Below, one piece after another: positions 13,298 through 24,315 of a stretch of 64,000 nt of DNA. The notes beneath the pieces were generated by a model. It was not told where the DNA came from. It saw nothing but the letters and a program-made list of their open reading frames with translations, and searched no databases. Source of the stretch: Danio rerio (Eukaryota; Chordata; Actinopteri; Cypriniformes; Danionidae); assembly GCF_049306965.1 (NCBI RefSeq), contig NC_133183.1:27854501-27918500 (forward strand). The letters are read 5' to 3'. The first letter of the stretch is position 1; each line of letters starts with the position of its first letter. A program made the translations under genes and the position numbers.

Positions 13298-14262
13298 GAG
13301 CCAGATCAGTCTCAAAAATAATGCATTCACCAAATTAAATTTATTGTACATGGACAGCACAATTCGTAAATTCAAAAGGCTATTTATATTTATGCACAAG
13401 TCCAATTGGTAAATTTAATACACAATTCATAAATGCACAAATCCCATTTGTAAATTTAAGACGCAATTCATAAACACACAAATCCAATTCGGAAATTCAA
13501 GACACAATTCTTGAACGCACAAATCCAATTCGGAAATTCAAGACACAATTCTTGAACGCACAAATCCAATTCGGAAATTCAAGACACAATTCTTGAACGC
13601 ACAAATCCAATTTCGAAATTTCATACGCAATTCGTAAACACACAAATTCAGTTTGTAAGTTTAAGACGGAATTCATAAACACACAAATCCAGTTTGTAAA
13701 TTTGAGACTTGATTCGTAAATGCACAAATCCACTTCGTAAATTTAAGACACAATTCGTAAACACACAAATCCAGTTAGTGAATTTAAGACCCAATTTGTA
13801 AACGCACAAATCCAATTAGGAAATTCAAGAAGCGATTCATGAACGCACAAATCCAATTCGTAAATTTAAGACACAATTCGTAAACACACAAATCCAGTTA
13901 GTGAATTTAAGACGCAATTTGTAAACGCACAAATTCAATTAGGAAATTCAGGACGCAATTCCTGGACGCACAAATCCAATTGGGAAATTCAAGACGCAAT
14001 TTATGTACGCACAAATCCAATTCGGAAATTCAACACACAATTCAAAAATGCACAAATCCAATTAATAAATTTAAGACGCAATTCATAAACACACAAATCC
14101 AATTAATTTGGGGAAATATTTAGATTTTACCTTTTACTATTGAATTTTTGTATTCACAGATTGTGTTTTGTATTTATGAATTGGATTTTGTACATGTAAA
14201 TTGTGCTGTGCGTGTATGAATTTCATTTTGTAAAAGTATTATTTTTAGGACAGATCTGGCTC
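13298..14262. mobile_element. TIR element whose interior is a 41-bp tandem array
   Basis: The left end starts GAGCCAGATCAGTCTCAAAA and the right end, read in reverse complement, starts GAGCCAGATCTGTCCTAAAA. The similarity continues inward for about 60 bp, including ACAGCACAATT in both. The interior is a tandem array that runs into both arms. Both outer flanks read TG, but no convincing longer target duplication is visible. There is no coding frame. Confidence 0.7.
13375..14105. repeat. 41-bp minisatellite, about 17-18 units
   Basis: Units of 41 bp follow the pattern CACAAATCCAATTCGTAAAT then TTAAGACGCAATTCGTAAAC. Each is itself a dimer of two similar halves of about 20 bp centred on CAATTCG. 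Units starting at 13477, 13518 and 13559 are identical; the others have drifted. The minus-strand frame at 13497-13733 is an artefact of the array. Confidence 0.93.
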
Positions 14263-15782
14263 TGTATTTTTGGCAGATTGTGTCATTGGTGTGTAAAGCA
14301 CCCATCTGTAATGGCCTGAAATGTAGGACATAGTAGAAGTGGAAGATGGGTATTTGCCGCTATGGAAGCCATGCTCTGCGTGTGCTAGTTCATTCTGGAT
14401 GTCAGTGTTTCTGCAGGATGGATGCTGTGCATCCCTGATCAGCTTGTCTTTCACAGTACCTATTGTTTAAACACATTCTGAAGTCAGCTAGTGTCCCCTT
14501 ATGTAGTTGAATGACACTCCAGAGAAATTGTGAGGACTCAAAGCTTCAGAAAAGATGAAAATCACCATAAATTGTGATTAATGACTCTCGTTTCAGTTTG
14601 TTTCTAACAGAGGTAGCCCGAATGTGATCAGTTGATTCTCGTTCATTAATTGGCTGGAAATTAGTAGCTGGTATGTTCTTCAAAAATTATTTTATGTTCC
14701 ACACAGTAAAGAAAGCCATATTGGACAGACATAGTGATAAGTAAACAGTGTGCTAGAATTAATTTTTTAACGAAGGTTCTTATGGTTAATGATGAATTTT
14801 GGACTAATTTGTTCATCGTTATGTTGTCTTCGAGTGTTCGTCACTTAAATCAGAAATCAGAGGAAGGTGTGGAGAGAATATGGAGGGGTCAAAATGTATT
14901 TTTGAAAATAGTGTCTGGTCTTCTCTCTTTACTGTCTTGCTAACTATAACCCTGATTTGTCCAGCAATCTGTCATTAATGTATATTTTAAATTATTATAT
15001 AAGCCAAAATAAATTTGCTAGAATGATTGACTTGAGTTTTTGCCTCTGCTCTTCTTCTACATTCTTTTGGGGTTAAACATCTACACAAATAAAACAAAAA
15101 CAATAGTGTTGGCTTTGACTGTTCCATGAAGAACCTTTTATATTCGTGGAAACTGCATTTAACAAAAGTCTTTATGGTGTAAAATCTTTTTAAATCATTA
15201 AAACGTTCATTACACTGAGGATCCAAGAACTGCTGACTGAAAGTTTTTTGGGGTGCGAGGCTCCCAAAATGTTTTGTTTTTTTACATGGCACTATTGTAA
15301 CATGGCATACATTTCTGAAGTTGTGATATTTTTAAGAGTTCTCTCTTTTTGCTTACAGCTGCATTTTGATCTGATTTATGTCACTGGGATTAATTATCAG
15401 GGATGAAGCTCATTTTGTGTATGTGAGAGAGGGAGAGAGTCCTCGTATGGCCTTAGCAGGATTAAAGGTTTGGATAAATGGTTTTACTCTGTCATCCCTT
15501 ATAATCACTGACTATTTTACAGATACGTGGACACACACATCCTTCATTAGGTTTTGAGCTTTGTACTTTTTGTCATTTTCCTCTGCTAGTGTAACAAACA
15601 ATCAATCTTACCTTACAGTCATCTGCAAGATAATGTTCAAAAAGGCTTTAGGTTTTAATTAAGTTTCAGACAAGCTGCTTAGATGCATAAACTTGCTCTT
15701 TTTTTTAAAACTACTTCAAAACAACCCTTTTTTTTACCCCCCAAAAATGTTTGGATCGCATTTCGCACTTCTAATGTCTCTA
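14263..15782. other. Probable 3' UTR and intergenic DNA, no other gene seen
   Basis: Mostly AT-rich unique sequence between the TIR minisatellite element and the repeat at 15783. Short reading frames (for example 14734-14943 and 14987-15292) match nothing I recognise and lack splice context. Confidence 0.4.
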
Positions 15783-16208
15783 GTTAACACACACAATGCT
15801 GTTTTTTTCAACGCATCCCATCATTTCTAAAATATCAGCCTTTAACAAATGGTTAATATGTCAGTTTAAGGTAAAATTATACCTGAATTGATACACATAC
15901 TATGAAAAATCTGAAAATATGAAGTGTAAGATCAATTTATTTAAAAAAATTTTTTTGAAGTATGCCATAACATATTTCTCATTTAATATTAACTTTCTTA
16001 CCATTTTTTTTACAATAAAGCCAAAATCAAGTGTAGTAGTGCAACAGAATTATGTTTGTTAGATTTTATTTTTTTGTAAATTAACAATGCTGTGTGTGTG
16101 TAAACCATTATTTAAAACAGTCAGTCTTCAAATGACTTTAACAGTCATTATTCAAAACGGTAAAAACATGGTCAACCGTTTGACAGAGGGGCAGTCAAAG
16201 AGTTAACA
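15783..16208 (-). mobile_element. Dispersed element, inverted relative of 49826-50273
   Basis: Read on the minus strand it gives GTTAACTCTTTGACTGCCCC, AAACGGTTGACCATGTTTTT and ACACAGCATTGTTAATTTAC. The copy near 49.8 kb reads TTTGACTGCCCC, AAACGGCTGACCATGTTTTT and ACACAGCATTGTTGGTTTAC on the plus strand. Both end with GTTAACACA-like sequence. Probably a non-autonomous DNA element. Confidence 0.6.
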
Positions 16209-16621
16209 CAGAGACTAAACATTTGATAAGATTTCAGTTTAAGCCAGTTACACCCCAGTTGCACAGAGGACGTCTCATGGTTGAGTTTTCATCGTCCTGT
16301 CACGTCCTCAGTCCAAGCTGTCAATGCTTGTTGCACACTGGAGAATCTTTTTGTTTAAAGAATGAAAATGTCTTAAAGAAAAACTAAAACACTCTGACTT
16401 AAATATTTGCTGCCCTTCCAAAAAGTTATTGTTAGTAATGTTGAGTGTTTTGTGTCAGCTTTGATTAATTTAATGCAAAATTCCAGAAGCATAGTATTAA
16501 TTTCTTGAACAATCTCAAACCTATGAATTATAACATATAAAGTTATGGAATCATGAACAACGAATCAACATATTAGAATTATTTCTATATAGGATCATGA
16601 AATAAAAGACATTTTAAAACA

Positions 16622-16652
16622 TTTATTCATATTGAAAACAATAGCATTTATT
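16622..16652 (-). terminator. Candidate poly(A) signals of the hyaluronidase-like gene
   Basis: TTTATT on the plus strand (AATAAA on minus) occurs at 16622-16627 and 16647-16652, about 450 bases past the stop codon. This is a plausible 3' UTR length. Confidence 0.45.
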
Positions 16653-17103
16653 GTTATAAATTGCACAACATTTTCCTTTTGGCTATTTTGGTCAAATAAA
16701 TGCAGCTTTTGGCTGATGCACTGATAGAAAACACATTTTTCAAAAACATTTTTACTGTCCTTTTGGGATCAAAAGCAGAAACAACATAATCTCTTTTCAT
16801 CAGTATAAAATGCATTGGGCACTTAGCTAGTCTGTTGGGATGAGCCTATTGTTTTAAATTGAACATTTGAGAAAGTAACTATATTTGCTTCACAAACCAT
16901 TCAGTGTAATCTTATATTTAGATAAAAAGGTGAGACGTTATTTTCAAAGTGCAAGTGATTCAGATCAGATCTGTTCATTCAGCCAGTTATTTTAAGTTAG
17001 TTGAAACCCATGTAAGACACCAATTCACAAAACTCTCTTGAAGATATTCCTTCAAAATCAAGGCCAACTGGAGTTCCCAAATGTCCCGTCATACTTTATC
17101 TCC

Positions 17104-20100
17104 CTACACAACGAAGCTGAAGAGAGCCAGCGAAAAGAGGAGGACGACGGGAGTTTTAAGGGCTGAGCTTCCACCTTCCACTGGCTGTTTGGTAGGCACT
17201 GCTGCCACTGGTACCACTGCACCCACTGTACTCTGACTCTGGCTCGAGCCAACCACTGGCTTTACTGTTGTTGTTGTCGCTGATGTTGCTTTCCTTCTGT
17301 TTTCCAGCACTGCTCCTGATTCTTGATCTGCTGCTGCACCCTCCAGCGCCTCGAACCACTGGCACCGGAAGTCCTTCTTCCAGAGGTCAATGTAAGCTGT
17401 GGGAAGCTCGCCGGTGGCCCGCACACCTTCTGCCCCATTTGGGATCAGCATAAAGTGAGCTGAGGGAAGATGCAGGTATGTGGGGTCCTCGGGTTTCTTG
17501 CGCACACATCGTCCGCGGCCTTGGCACAGAGAGACCCCGCAGAGACGTGCTGCTGTGGTCACATTGACCGAGTAAGGGCCGAGAACCTGACGAACATATG
17601 AGCCAAACTCTGAGCAGGATTTCTGCAGGAGACACAGGAGGAAATTATACAGCAAAATCAACCAACGATTTGAAAGTTTTGGCGTCAGTACAATTTATAG
17701 GCTAAACATTTTTGAAAGAAGCGCTTCATTTCATTGCCTCAGCATTGTTGAACTTATCTGATGCAAAATCCAGTCAAAACATCTTTATTAACTTTAAAAT
17801 GGCTTGATTTTAAAATATAATTTAGTCTTGGGATCTGTGCCCCAGCAAGCATTTTTTTGTTTTTAAAAAGATGTCTAATAAATGTCTAATAGACGTCTAA
17901 ACATAGTCATCTTCGCTAAAACAAGGCTAAACTTGGGCTGTCTGTGAAAATCTAATAGAGGTCTAAGAATAGTCCAAAACTAGACTAGTCATCAAATAAA
18001 CAGAAATGAATGACTATACATATAAAGTCTGTCTGTTTGACAGATTTTTTTGCCTATTCTTTGAGGTCTATTAGATTTAGTAGAGATTTAAAATCAAGTT
18101 TAGCCTTGTTTTATCCAAGCTGTCTACGTTTAGATGTCTATTAGACTTCTCTTAAACAAAATTGTTTGCTGGGAATGGTAAAAATAGTTGTGATGCTTCA
18201 TTTTATGTGCAAGAACATTTATTTCAGGACATTATTTATGTGAGATAGAAATCTTTCTTAACATGTTTCGAGCCATTTCTGATCAATAAAAAAAGTCAAA
18301 CATTAAGTGTAAACTAAACGATTACCTGTGTTTTAACTGCTAATGATTTTTCCCATATAATGACTCCAGATGCTCCCATAGCAGCACTCTCTCCAATTGT
18401 ATTCACCAGGTCAGCCTGTAAATCATACAGTACATACATATTTATAGAAGAAACACCAATGACTCTTAAAATTAGCTGTTCACCAATGTCTGTTTTAATA
18501 TTAGTTGTTCACCAATGTCTTTTAATGTTCGTTGTTCCACTAAGCAGGTATCATGATAAGACATGAACTATTTACAGTCCTACATTTACAACTAATATAT
18601 ATAAATATATATTTATAACTTATATTAAATGAGGAAAGAAATAAGACTTTCAAAACGGTCAGTTTTGTTTATAGATATAATTCAAATCAACAACACAACT
18701 ATCCTAATTTGTGTTTTTAGTCCGAATCATGTCAAACATGGCACATCTCCTTTTAAAATCTGTTTCCTCATTAGAGTTGAAAAAAGTCTAAATTCATATA
18801 TTGTCACACCTTTAAAAGTTCATCAGTGTGAATCTATTGACACTTGCTCAAAGCTTTTGATTCATGGGCATTTTCCTATTTATTCAATTGCAATCGGAGA
18901 CCACCTGGGAAAACTAGGATGCTGTTGGAAGTGGTGTTAGTGAGGCCAGTAGGGTGTGTTCAACTTGCGGTCTGCGTGAGTCCTAATGTCCCAGTAAAAT
19001 AAAGGGGACACCAGAGATTGGGGACTCGAGTCACATGACTTGACTCAAATCAGACTTAAGTCGCAAAATTTAGGACTTGAGACTTGCTTGACAAATATCT
19101 ATAAAAGACTCGACTTGACTGTCATGACTTGAGACTTGACTTGAACTTGAGTTAAATAACTCAAAATAACTAGTTTTGGTTAAATAAATACCTGTTTGTT
19201 ATATATTATGCATTGCATACAACACCAAAAGTTATATTTGTAAATATAAATTGCAAAAGAAATTGGAAAAGTTGAAAAATCAACATCATTTTGATTGACT
19301 TGAAAGCGACTTGCTAGACCAAGCTACTTTATGGCTTGACTTGAGATAAGCAGTGACTCGACTTGACTTGAGTCTGACAAAAAGTGACTTGACTTGCTTG
19401 AGACTTAAAGGTTATGACTTGAGACTTGTGACTTGCACTTGTGTGACTTACTCAAACCTCTGGGGGACACTATACTGTCAGTGAGCACCGTCTTTCGAAT
19501 GAGACGTTAAACCGAGGTCTTGACTCGCTGTGGTCATTAAAAATCCCATGGCATTTCTAGTAAAGAGCAGGGCTTGTAATCCCAGTGTCATGGCCTTCCA
19601 ATCATCCCCATCCAACGAATTGGCTCTAGCATTGTCTCTCCACTCCACCAATAACTGGTGCCAGTGTACTGTGGCTGCCATCGCATCATCCAAGTGGATG
19701 CTGCTCACTGGCGGTGGCGTGGAGAGACCCCCCTTATGACTGTGAAGTGCTTTGAATGTATGGCAAAACACGATAAATGCGCTATATAAACACTTATTAC
19801 TTACTTGCTTTTGAATCCTTGATTATTGGCTAATGCTTGATGCTGTAAAGTTTATCCAAGTTACTTTTACGCTATTTTTTATTAGCTTGAAACAATACGT
19901 TGTCTGATTTGGTCATGAAAATTACAGTACAAAAACAAGGTAACGAGCAGCTACTTTGTTATTTTAGAGACGTTTTCTATATTTATAATTTATTGCACAA
20001 TGTATTGTTTGAGAAATTTTCGTTGTTAAATTTTCGACATCAAAAGATTTTAGATTAGAGGTATAATAATACAACAGATGCAAACTATTTATTACCTCTG

Positions 20101-21405
20101 AGAGGAAGGAGTTGGAAGAAGTGTAAACGATTTTGATCATCGGAAACACAGGAAGATCAGATGTAGTCCCCGCAAGAGCTGCCACTCTCAAAGCTTCTCT
20201 GATCTGATTGGTTGAATAAAGCCACGCCCCTTTGGTGCCCTCTGGCAGCTTCTCCAGTGAGAGGACGGGATACAGGGCTCCGCTTCGCTTCCACAGCCAC
20301 ATCAGCTCATCATTAAGGGCCATTTCCGCCGCAGGACACCGGCCTGTGTAGTTGGCTAATGCCATCTGGGTGGGGTCAAAGTTATAGCAGTTAGGATATG
20401 GAGCCATGCCCCATAATCTCTGTGGGCGGAGCCTCTTCACCTCCCGCAGGGTTTCCATCATTATGGACTGTGCTGCTGCCTCAAAGTCAACCTAACGTGA
20501 AATCACATAATATAATTGGTTAATACAGTTGAATGCAGAATGATAGGCTGTATGATAGGCAGTATTGCCCCTATACTATTAAATAGTGCACTATTTCAGG
20601 GAGCAGCTATTTGTAGTGGTGTCTGAAACCATAGTGGACATTCTGAAGTGCGCTCAATCAATCCCACAATGCCCTACAATAATGAGTGTACAACATAAAG
20701 TAACATTTGTATACATGACAAATCAAAATACTTTGTTTCATACTATTAGACCGCTCGCTGAGTGTTCCTTCGTTTTTATTCAATCATCTAATGGACTACA
20801 TTTGTGGACTGCTGTAGGGAATAGTGAATGAGTGTATAAGGAGTGATTTTGTATACAGCTTTAGTTTCTATACTTTATTAAAATGTCATCACCTGAGACC
20901 ATTTCTCCACTTCCTCTACACTCCAATCTGGAAAAAATCCTCGGAGAAGAGCTCTCGACTCAACAAGGTACTTTGCTTTATTTTCTCTGTTCCTGTTCCA
21001 CTGAGGTGCCCACTCCTGCCAGCGCAGAATCCCCAGCCCAGGTGCTCCTGCCTGGGGTAATGAGACAGTCAGGTCCCCCTCCACCCTCTGGAGGTGAAGG
21101 TCAAGGCTGGTGTGTTGTGGTAGGCCTCCGTTGACAGGACGATCCTGCACAGTGAAATATGGATAAAGTCCGAGCGTGTCTTCATAAAATATTGCCACAC
21201 GACCTTCCCACTCCATCCCAAATGCAGCTGGGTTTGGCCGGCCCAAACAGTCTTTATCTGGAACCCCCCAAAGCACCAGGAAGGGCTGGCCCGCAAGGAG
21301 AGGGGCCCGGGAAGGACCACAGAAACGTGCAGGAATGAAGAAACAGAGATAAAGGAATGTAAGAGAAAGGGAGGGGAGGATGAACATGCGCTGTCTTCCA
21401 GCCAT
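17104..21405 (-). CDS. HYAL2-type hyaluronidase homologue, predicted inactive, GPI-anchored
   Basis: Exons on the minus strand: 21478-20893 (CDS from ATG 21405), 20491-20096, 18415-18326, 17622-17104 (TAG); 505 residues, all junctions GT/AG and phase 0. Order: signal peptide about 1-27; glycosyl hydrolase family 56 barrel about 40-345 (IFYEDTLGLYP, LWGMAPYPNCYNFD, NYTGRCP, IGESAAMGASGVIIW); partial EGF-like module 361-420; Thr/Val-rich stalk about 440-480; hydrophobic GPI-type tail after GGSS. Active hyaluronidases cleave hyaluronan with the Glu of DWEEW (human HYAL1 D129, E131). Here the motif is RWQEW (R128, Q130). HYAL1 Y202, D206 and Y247 align with A201, N205 and S249; only the Trp (W324) remains. 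Paired cysteines C53-C336, C206-C223, C361-C372 and C366-C420 are kept; the last EGF pair is absent. I infer a cell-surface hyaluronan-binding or structural role. A TTG four codons upstream is not used as start. The paralogue is not decided. Confidence 0.93.
17842..18173. mobile_element. Long-palindrome MITE in intron 3 of the hyaluronidase-like gene
   Basis: CCCAGCAAGCATTTTTTTG at the left and CAAAATTGTTTGCTGGGAA at the right are inverted. The arms stay complementary inward (AATAGACGTCTAAACATAGT against TACGTTTAGATGTCTATTAG), so nearly the whole 330 bp could fold back. Confidence 0.75.
19018..19462. mobile_element. GACTTGA-rich dispersed repeat in intron 2
   Basis: Starts near ACTCGAGTCACATGACTTGA and ends near GACTTGTGACTTGCACTTGT, with dozens of GACTTGA/CACTTGA-like subunits in both orientations. 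It is a degenerate short-motif element of a type scattered in zebrafish DNA; no coding frame. Confidence 0.55.
19470..19800 (+). mobile_element. Teleost retroposon tail-like repeat
   Basis: CGTCTTTCGAATGAGACGTT, GTGGTCATTAAAAATCCCAT, GCATCATCCAAGTGGATGCT and the 3' end AAATGCGCTATATAAACACT are hallmarks of a repeat I recognise as widespread in teleost genomes. The end resembles L2-type LINE and related SINE tails. The antisense 97-residue frame across it is not a gene. Confidence 0.65.
20565..20845. mobile_element. MITE in intron 1 of the coding part
   Basis: CCCCTATACTATTAAATAGTGCACTATTTC at the left (read as two pieces) is mirrored by TAGGGAATAGTGAATGAGTG towards the right. The phrases GTAGTGGTGTCTGAAACC and TCCCACAATGCCCTAC are typical of the elements also seen at 38105-38610 and 61720-62130. 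It nearly fills the intron 20492-20892. Confidence 0.6.
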
Positions 21406-21478
21406 GGAGCTGAGCAAGAGGTTTCAGGGCCCCTCACCCCAAAACTCACACAGAAGCCACCTTGAAGAGATATAATGT

Positions 21479-23149
21479 CTGTGGAGAAAAAGAGGACAAC
21501 AGAAATGTTTTGGTTATGTTTATAAGTCTTTCTGGTGTGTTAATTTTGAAAATCATACGATTTTTTAGTTTTTGGTTTCTAGAATAATTCAGCGTTAACC
21601 AGGACAACATTCCCTTGGTAAAGAGAACAATATATGCTAATTAAACATGTAGGTCATTGCTATGGCGTTTTCGGTATGTTCCCAGAATGTTCACAAGTAA
21701 CCAAATGGGTTGTGTGCTTATAATTACATTTGGTTTAGCTTTTTTTTTTTAATTACAGCTCCTTATCTGTCTAAATAAATGAGCAAACTAGCAGCTTTAG
21801 GTAAAACAATTTATCAGAACTTTTGCGTGTTGACATCGGAGCACGCCATTAAATACATTTTATAGCCTACTGTAAAAAAAAAAAAACTCAGGAAAAAAAA
21901 AAAGATTAAGGAAATGTGTGACCACCAGGCCCTATTTACCAACAGAAAAGAAATGCGACGCTACGTCACAGAAACAAAGTGAGACGCTTTGGGATAATTA
22001 ATCGCTAAAAGGATTCATTAGTGCTGCCCACATTCAGTGCTAATCACTCTTAAAGTGTACTAATACGACTCTGTAGTTGACGAGCTTGTCAACAGGTGGC
22101 GCCAGAGCAACTCATAACTCTGGCGCAACAAATTTGTGCATTTATCCGTCGATATACTTTAAAAAAATACATAAGTTATGCATTCATTCATTTCCTCTCC
22201 TTTACACGGTAGTTACAATTTTATTCACAGTAGAACCTTTTTAATAGACTGTTTTCTAATTGTTTTCATAGAAAATACATTAGACTGCAGGCTGCAAATG
22301 TTTTTAAACTAACCTAAAATGGATTAGCTAGTCTCCCAGCATGTCCAGGGTTGTTGGTGTGCTTTTTGACCACTTTTGCTGGTAGAACTGAGAGAACAGC
22401 TTGGTCGTATACTAAATCAGCTGAGCTTCACAAACACCAGCATGGAAAAAACAGCAAACCTGCTGAAAAGAAAAGCAACAAAAATTCTCGTCTAAATAGA
22501 CCAACGACTATGCGTGGGTGCATTTTTTTGCAGTAACAGTTAGCTAAAAATGCACAAAATTATACATTTTTTTTTCTTTCATGCCAAAAAAGTTGTGCAT
22601 TGTTGTACTCAAATTTTGATTGTTAATGTGCATTGCTTAACACAATTTAGACAATTTTAAAGGCGATTTTCTCAGCATTTTTTATCCCTAAGATTCCAGA
22701 TTTTCAAATAGTTATATTGTTCTCCAAATATTTTCCTTTTTTAAAGTGTACATCAATGCAAATCCCATTTATCATGATGAATCTCTCTCTATATAAAAAA
22801 AAGTTACACTTATGACTGATTTTGTGCTCCATGGTCTCAAATGGTTAATGATATTTTTATTGGTTTTAAATGTAACTGTAATGGTACCGTGGGTAATTTG
22901 TTTTTTGTATTGGGGCTATGTTAACACCACAAATTCTAATTGAATATATCACAAAACACATTTGAAACTATTAAAAATGTGCTGGTTTGAATGGTTATCA
23001 GATGATGGTTTATTTTGTTTTAATATGTATTTGAAGAAGAAACTCTGAAGTGTCGTTTTGTTCCCCATTCATATAGGATTAATTCATTTCTTGGAGGAAA
23101 ACAATGAAGCATGTCTTTATAAACAGTTTATGGCACAAAATACCACAGT
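21479..23149. other. Upstream intron of the hyaluronidase-like gene
   Basis: The acceptor TTTTTCTCCACAG lies just above 21478, so this stretch is intronic if the leader exon at 23984-24183 is correct. It is AT-rich with homopolymer A and T runs. I see no exon and no well-defined repeat, apart from a GCATGTCCAGGGTTGTTGGT stretch near 22340 of unknown nature. Confidence 0.4.
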
Positions 23150-23300
23150 AAGTAGAGTTATTCACCCCAAAATAACTCATTTAGCCATCATCCACTTGTT
23201 CAAGACTTATTTGAGTTTAATTATTCTGTTAAACACAAAAAATAATGGAGAAAAAAGATGAGTAAATTACCATTTTTAGATGAACAATCCTTTTAATACT
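23150..23300. mobile_element. Degenerate foldback MITE
   Basis: GTTATTCACCCCAAAATAAC, CATCATCCACTTGTTCAAGA and the closing TTTTTAGATGAACAATCCTT follow the pattern of the abundant teleost MITE that begins AAAGGGATAGTTCACCC and ends with its complement. Related copies lie at 32976, 37185, 45785, 59277 and 61083. Confidence 0.6.
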
Positions 23301-23543
23301 TTTCTACTTTAATACTAACTATACTCGTCCTGTTTCATTAATTTATTATGGTTTAGAAAAGCTAACAAGGTCTATTGTAACTCTTAAGCATATCAAGTCA
23401 TGTGTGTGTGTGTGTGTGGAAAGGAATTTAAAGCTCTTCTTTTGTGGGAGAATAACTCAGCTGAATGAAAGTGTACCTATTTTACGCTATAGTGCTTGTT
23501 CTGAAGTGATTTTGACCGCACAGCCTTGCCAGATAATAGCTGT

Positions 23544-23544
<1 letters not shown>

Positions 23545-23615
<71 letters not shown>
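23545..23615. repeat. (AC)n microsatellite, one interruption
   Basis: An AC dinucleotide run broken by a single CAT near 23580. A short TG run at 23400-23418 precedes it. Confidence 0.97.
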
Positions 23616-23618
<3 letters not shown>

Positions 23619-23983
23619 GAGAGCCAGTTATAAATGTGTAATGAACTGAATGCAAAGAACTCTTTCTGAATCAAACGAGTGGCTTTCTCTGAATAGGCTG
23701 TCTGAAATTGAAACTGAAGCACCTGCGAGCTACGCTGTCATCCTCGCACATTAAAGAAGCCGTGTCGTTTCTTATCCTGTTAAAGTTGGCAATGTCAAAG
23801 CCAGCTTTTGTTGTTAGGTGTGATAGTTTTAGGCCAATTCCTGCTTTCAAGGAAGCGGTGGAGAATTGACTTAAGCTTCGTGATGCCAATTGTAGAGTTT
23901 AGCTTTTTTAACTAATAGATTGTTTATTTTTATTCGCAGGTGCTTGAAAAGAAGGGATCACAGGGCTGGATTGTGTTACTCAC

Positions 23984-24183
23984 CTCTGCATTGGCAGGTC
24001 AGATGTGTGCGCCTTCAGGTCAAAGAATCCAGAAGGAAAGGTTGAAATGAACAGGGCTCCTCTGGATGGGAGATAATAAGAAATGATTGTCTCTGTACAG
24101 GTTGAACTGATCGGGTGTCCTGGCTCAGAATAGGAAGCCACAGACGGGAGAGACTTCAGCCCAACCATGAGGGATGAGATGTC
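23984..24183 (-). other. Candidate 5' untranslated exon of the hyaluronidase-like gene
   Basis: On the minus strand a strong acceptor (CATCCTTTTGTCAG) precedes GACATCTCATCCCTCATGG and a strong donor closes it (ATGCAGAG|GTGAGTAAC), giving a 200-bp exon. The next acceptor downstream is that of the coding exon at 21478. A further donor, ATTACG|GTGAGTCTG, near 24315 may close an even more upstream exon. The reading frame through the exon resembles no known protein, so I read it as leader. Joining it to the gene is inference from order and splice signals. Confidence 0.35.
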
Positions 24184-24315
24184 CTGACAAAAGGATGGAT
24201 GAAGTGACAGAAGGAGGAAATAGAGAGGAAAGCAGGCTACCTCACCTTCACCAGGGTAATCTGTTAGTATAAGCAGGGTCACCACGGACCATGACAATCA
24301 CATGATCAGACTCAC

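Larger units (their letters stand above)
12920..15013 (+). other. borcs6: Probable long borcs6 3' UTR with polyadenylation signal
   Basis: No AATAAA was noticed close after the stop. The first clear one is AATAAA at 15008-15013, which would give a 2.1-kb 3' UTR containing the TIR element at 13298-14262; a second AATAAA lies near 16015. The minus-strand hyaluronidase-like gene has its AATAAA candidates at 16622-16652 and is therefore convergent. The true end of the transcript cannot be decided from sequence alone. Confidence 0.35.

Noticed and set aside
13375-14105. Regularly spaced repeats resembling a CRISPR array
   Set aside because: The unit is a directly tandem 41-bp minisatellite without unique spacers, in vertebrate DNA.
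19478-19771. 97-codon minus-strand frame in hyaluronidase intron 2
   Set aside because: It lies wholly within a dispersed teleost retroposon-type repeat.
21406-21417. Extended start of the hyaluronidase-like protein four codons upstream
   Set aside because: The upstream codon is TTG; the ATG at 21405 begins a good signal peptide and fits eukaryotic initiation.
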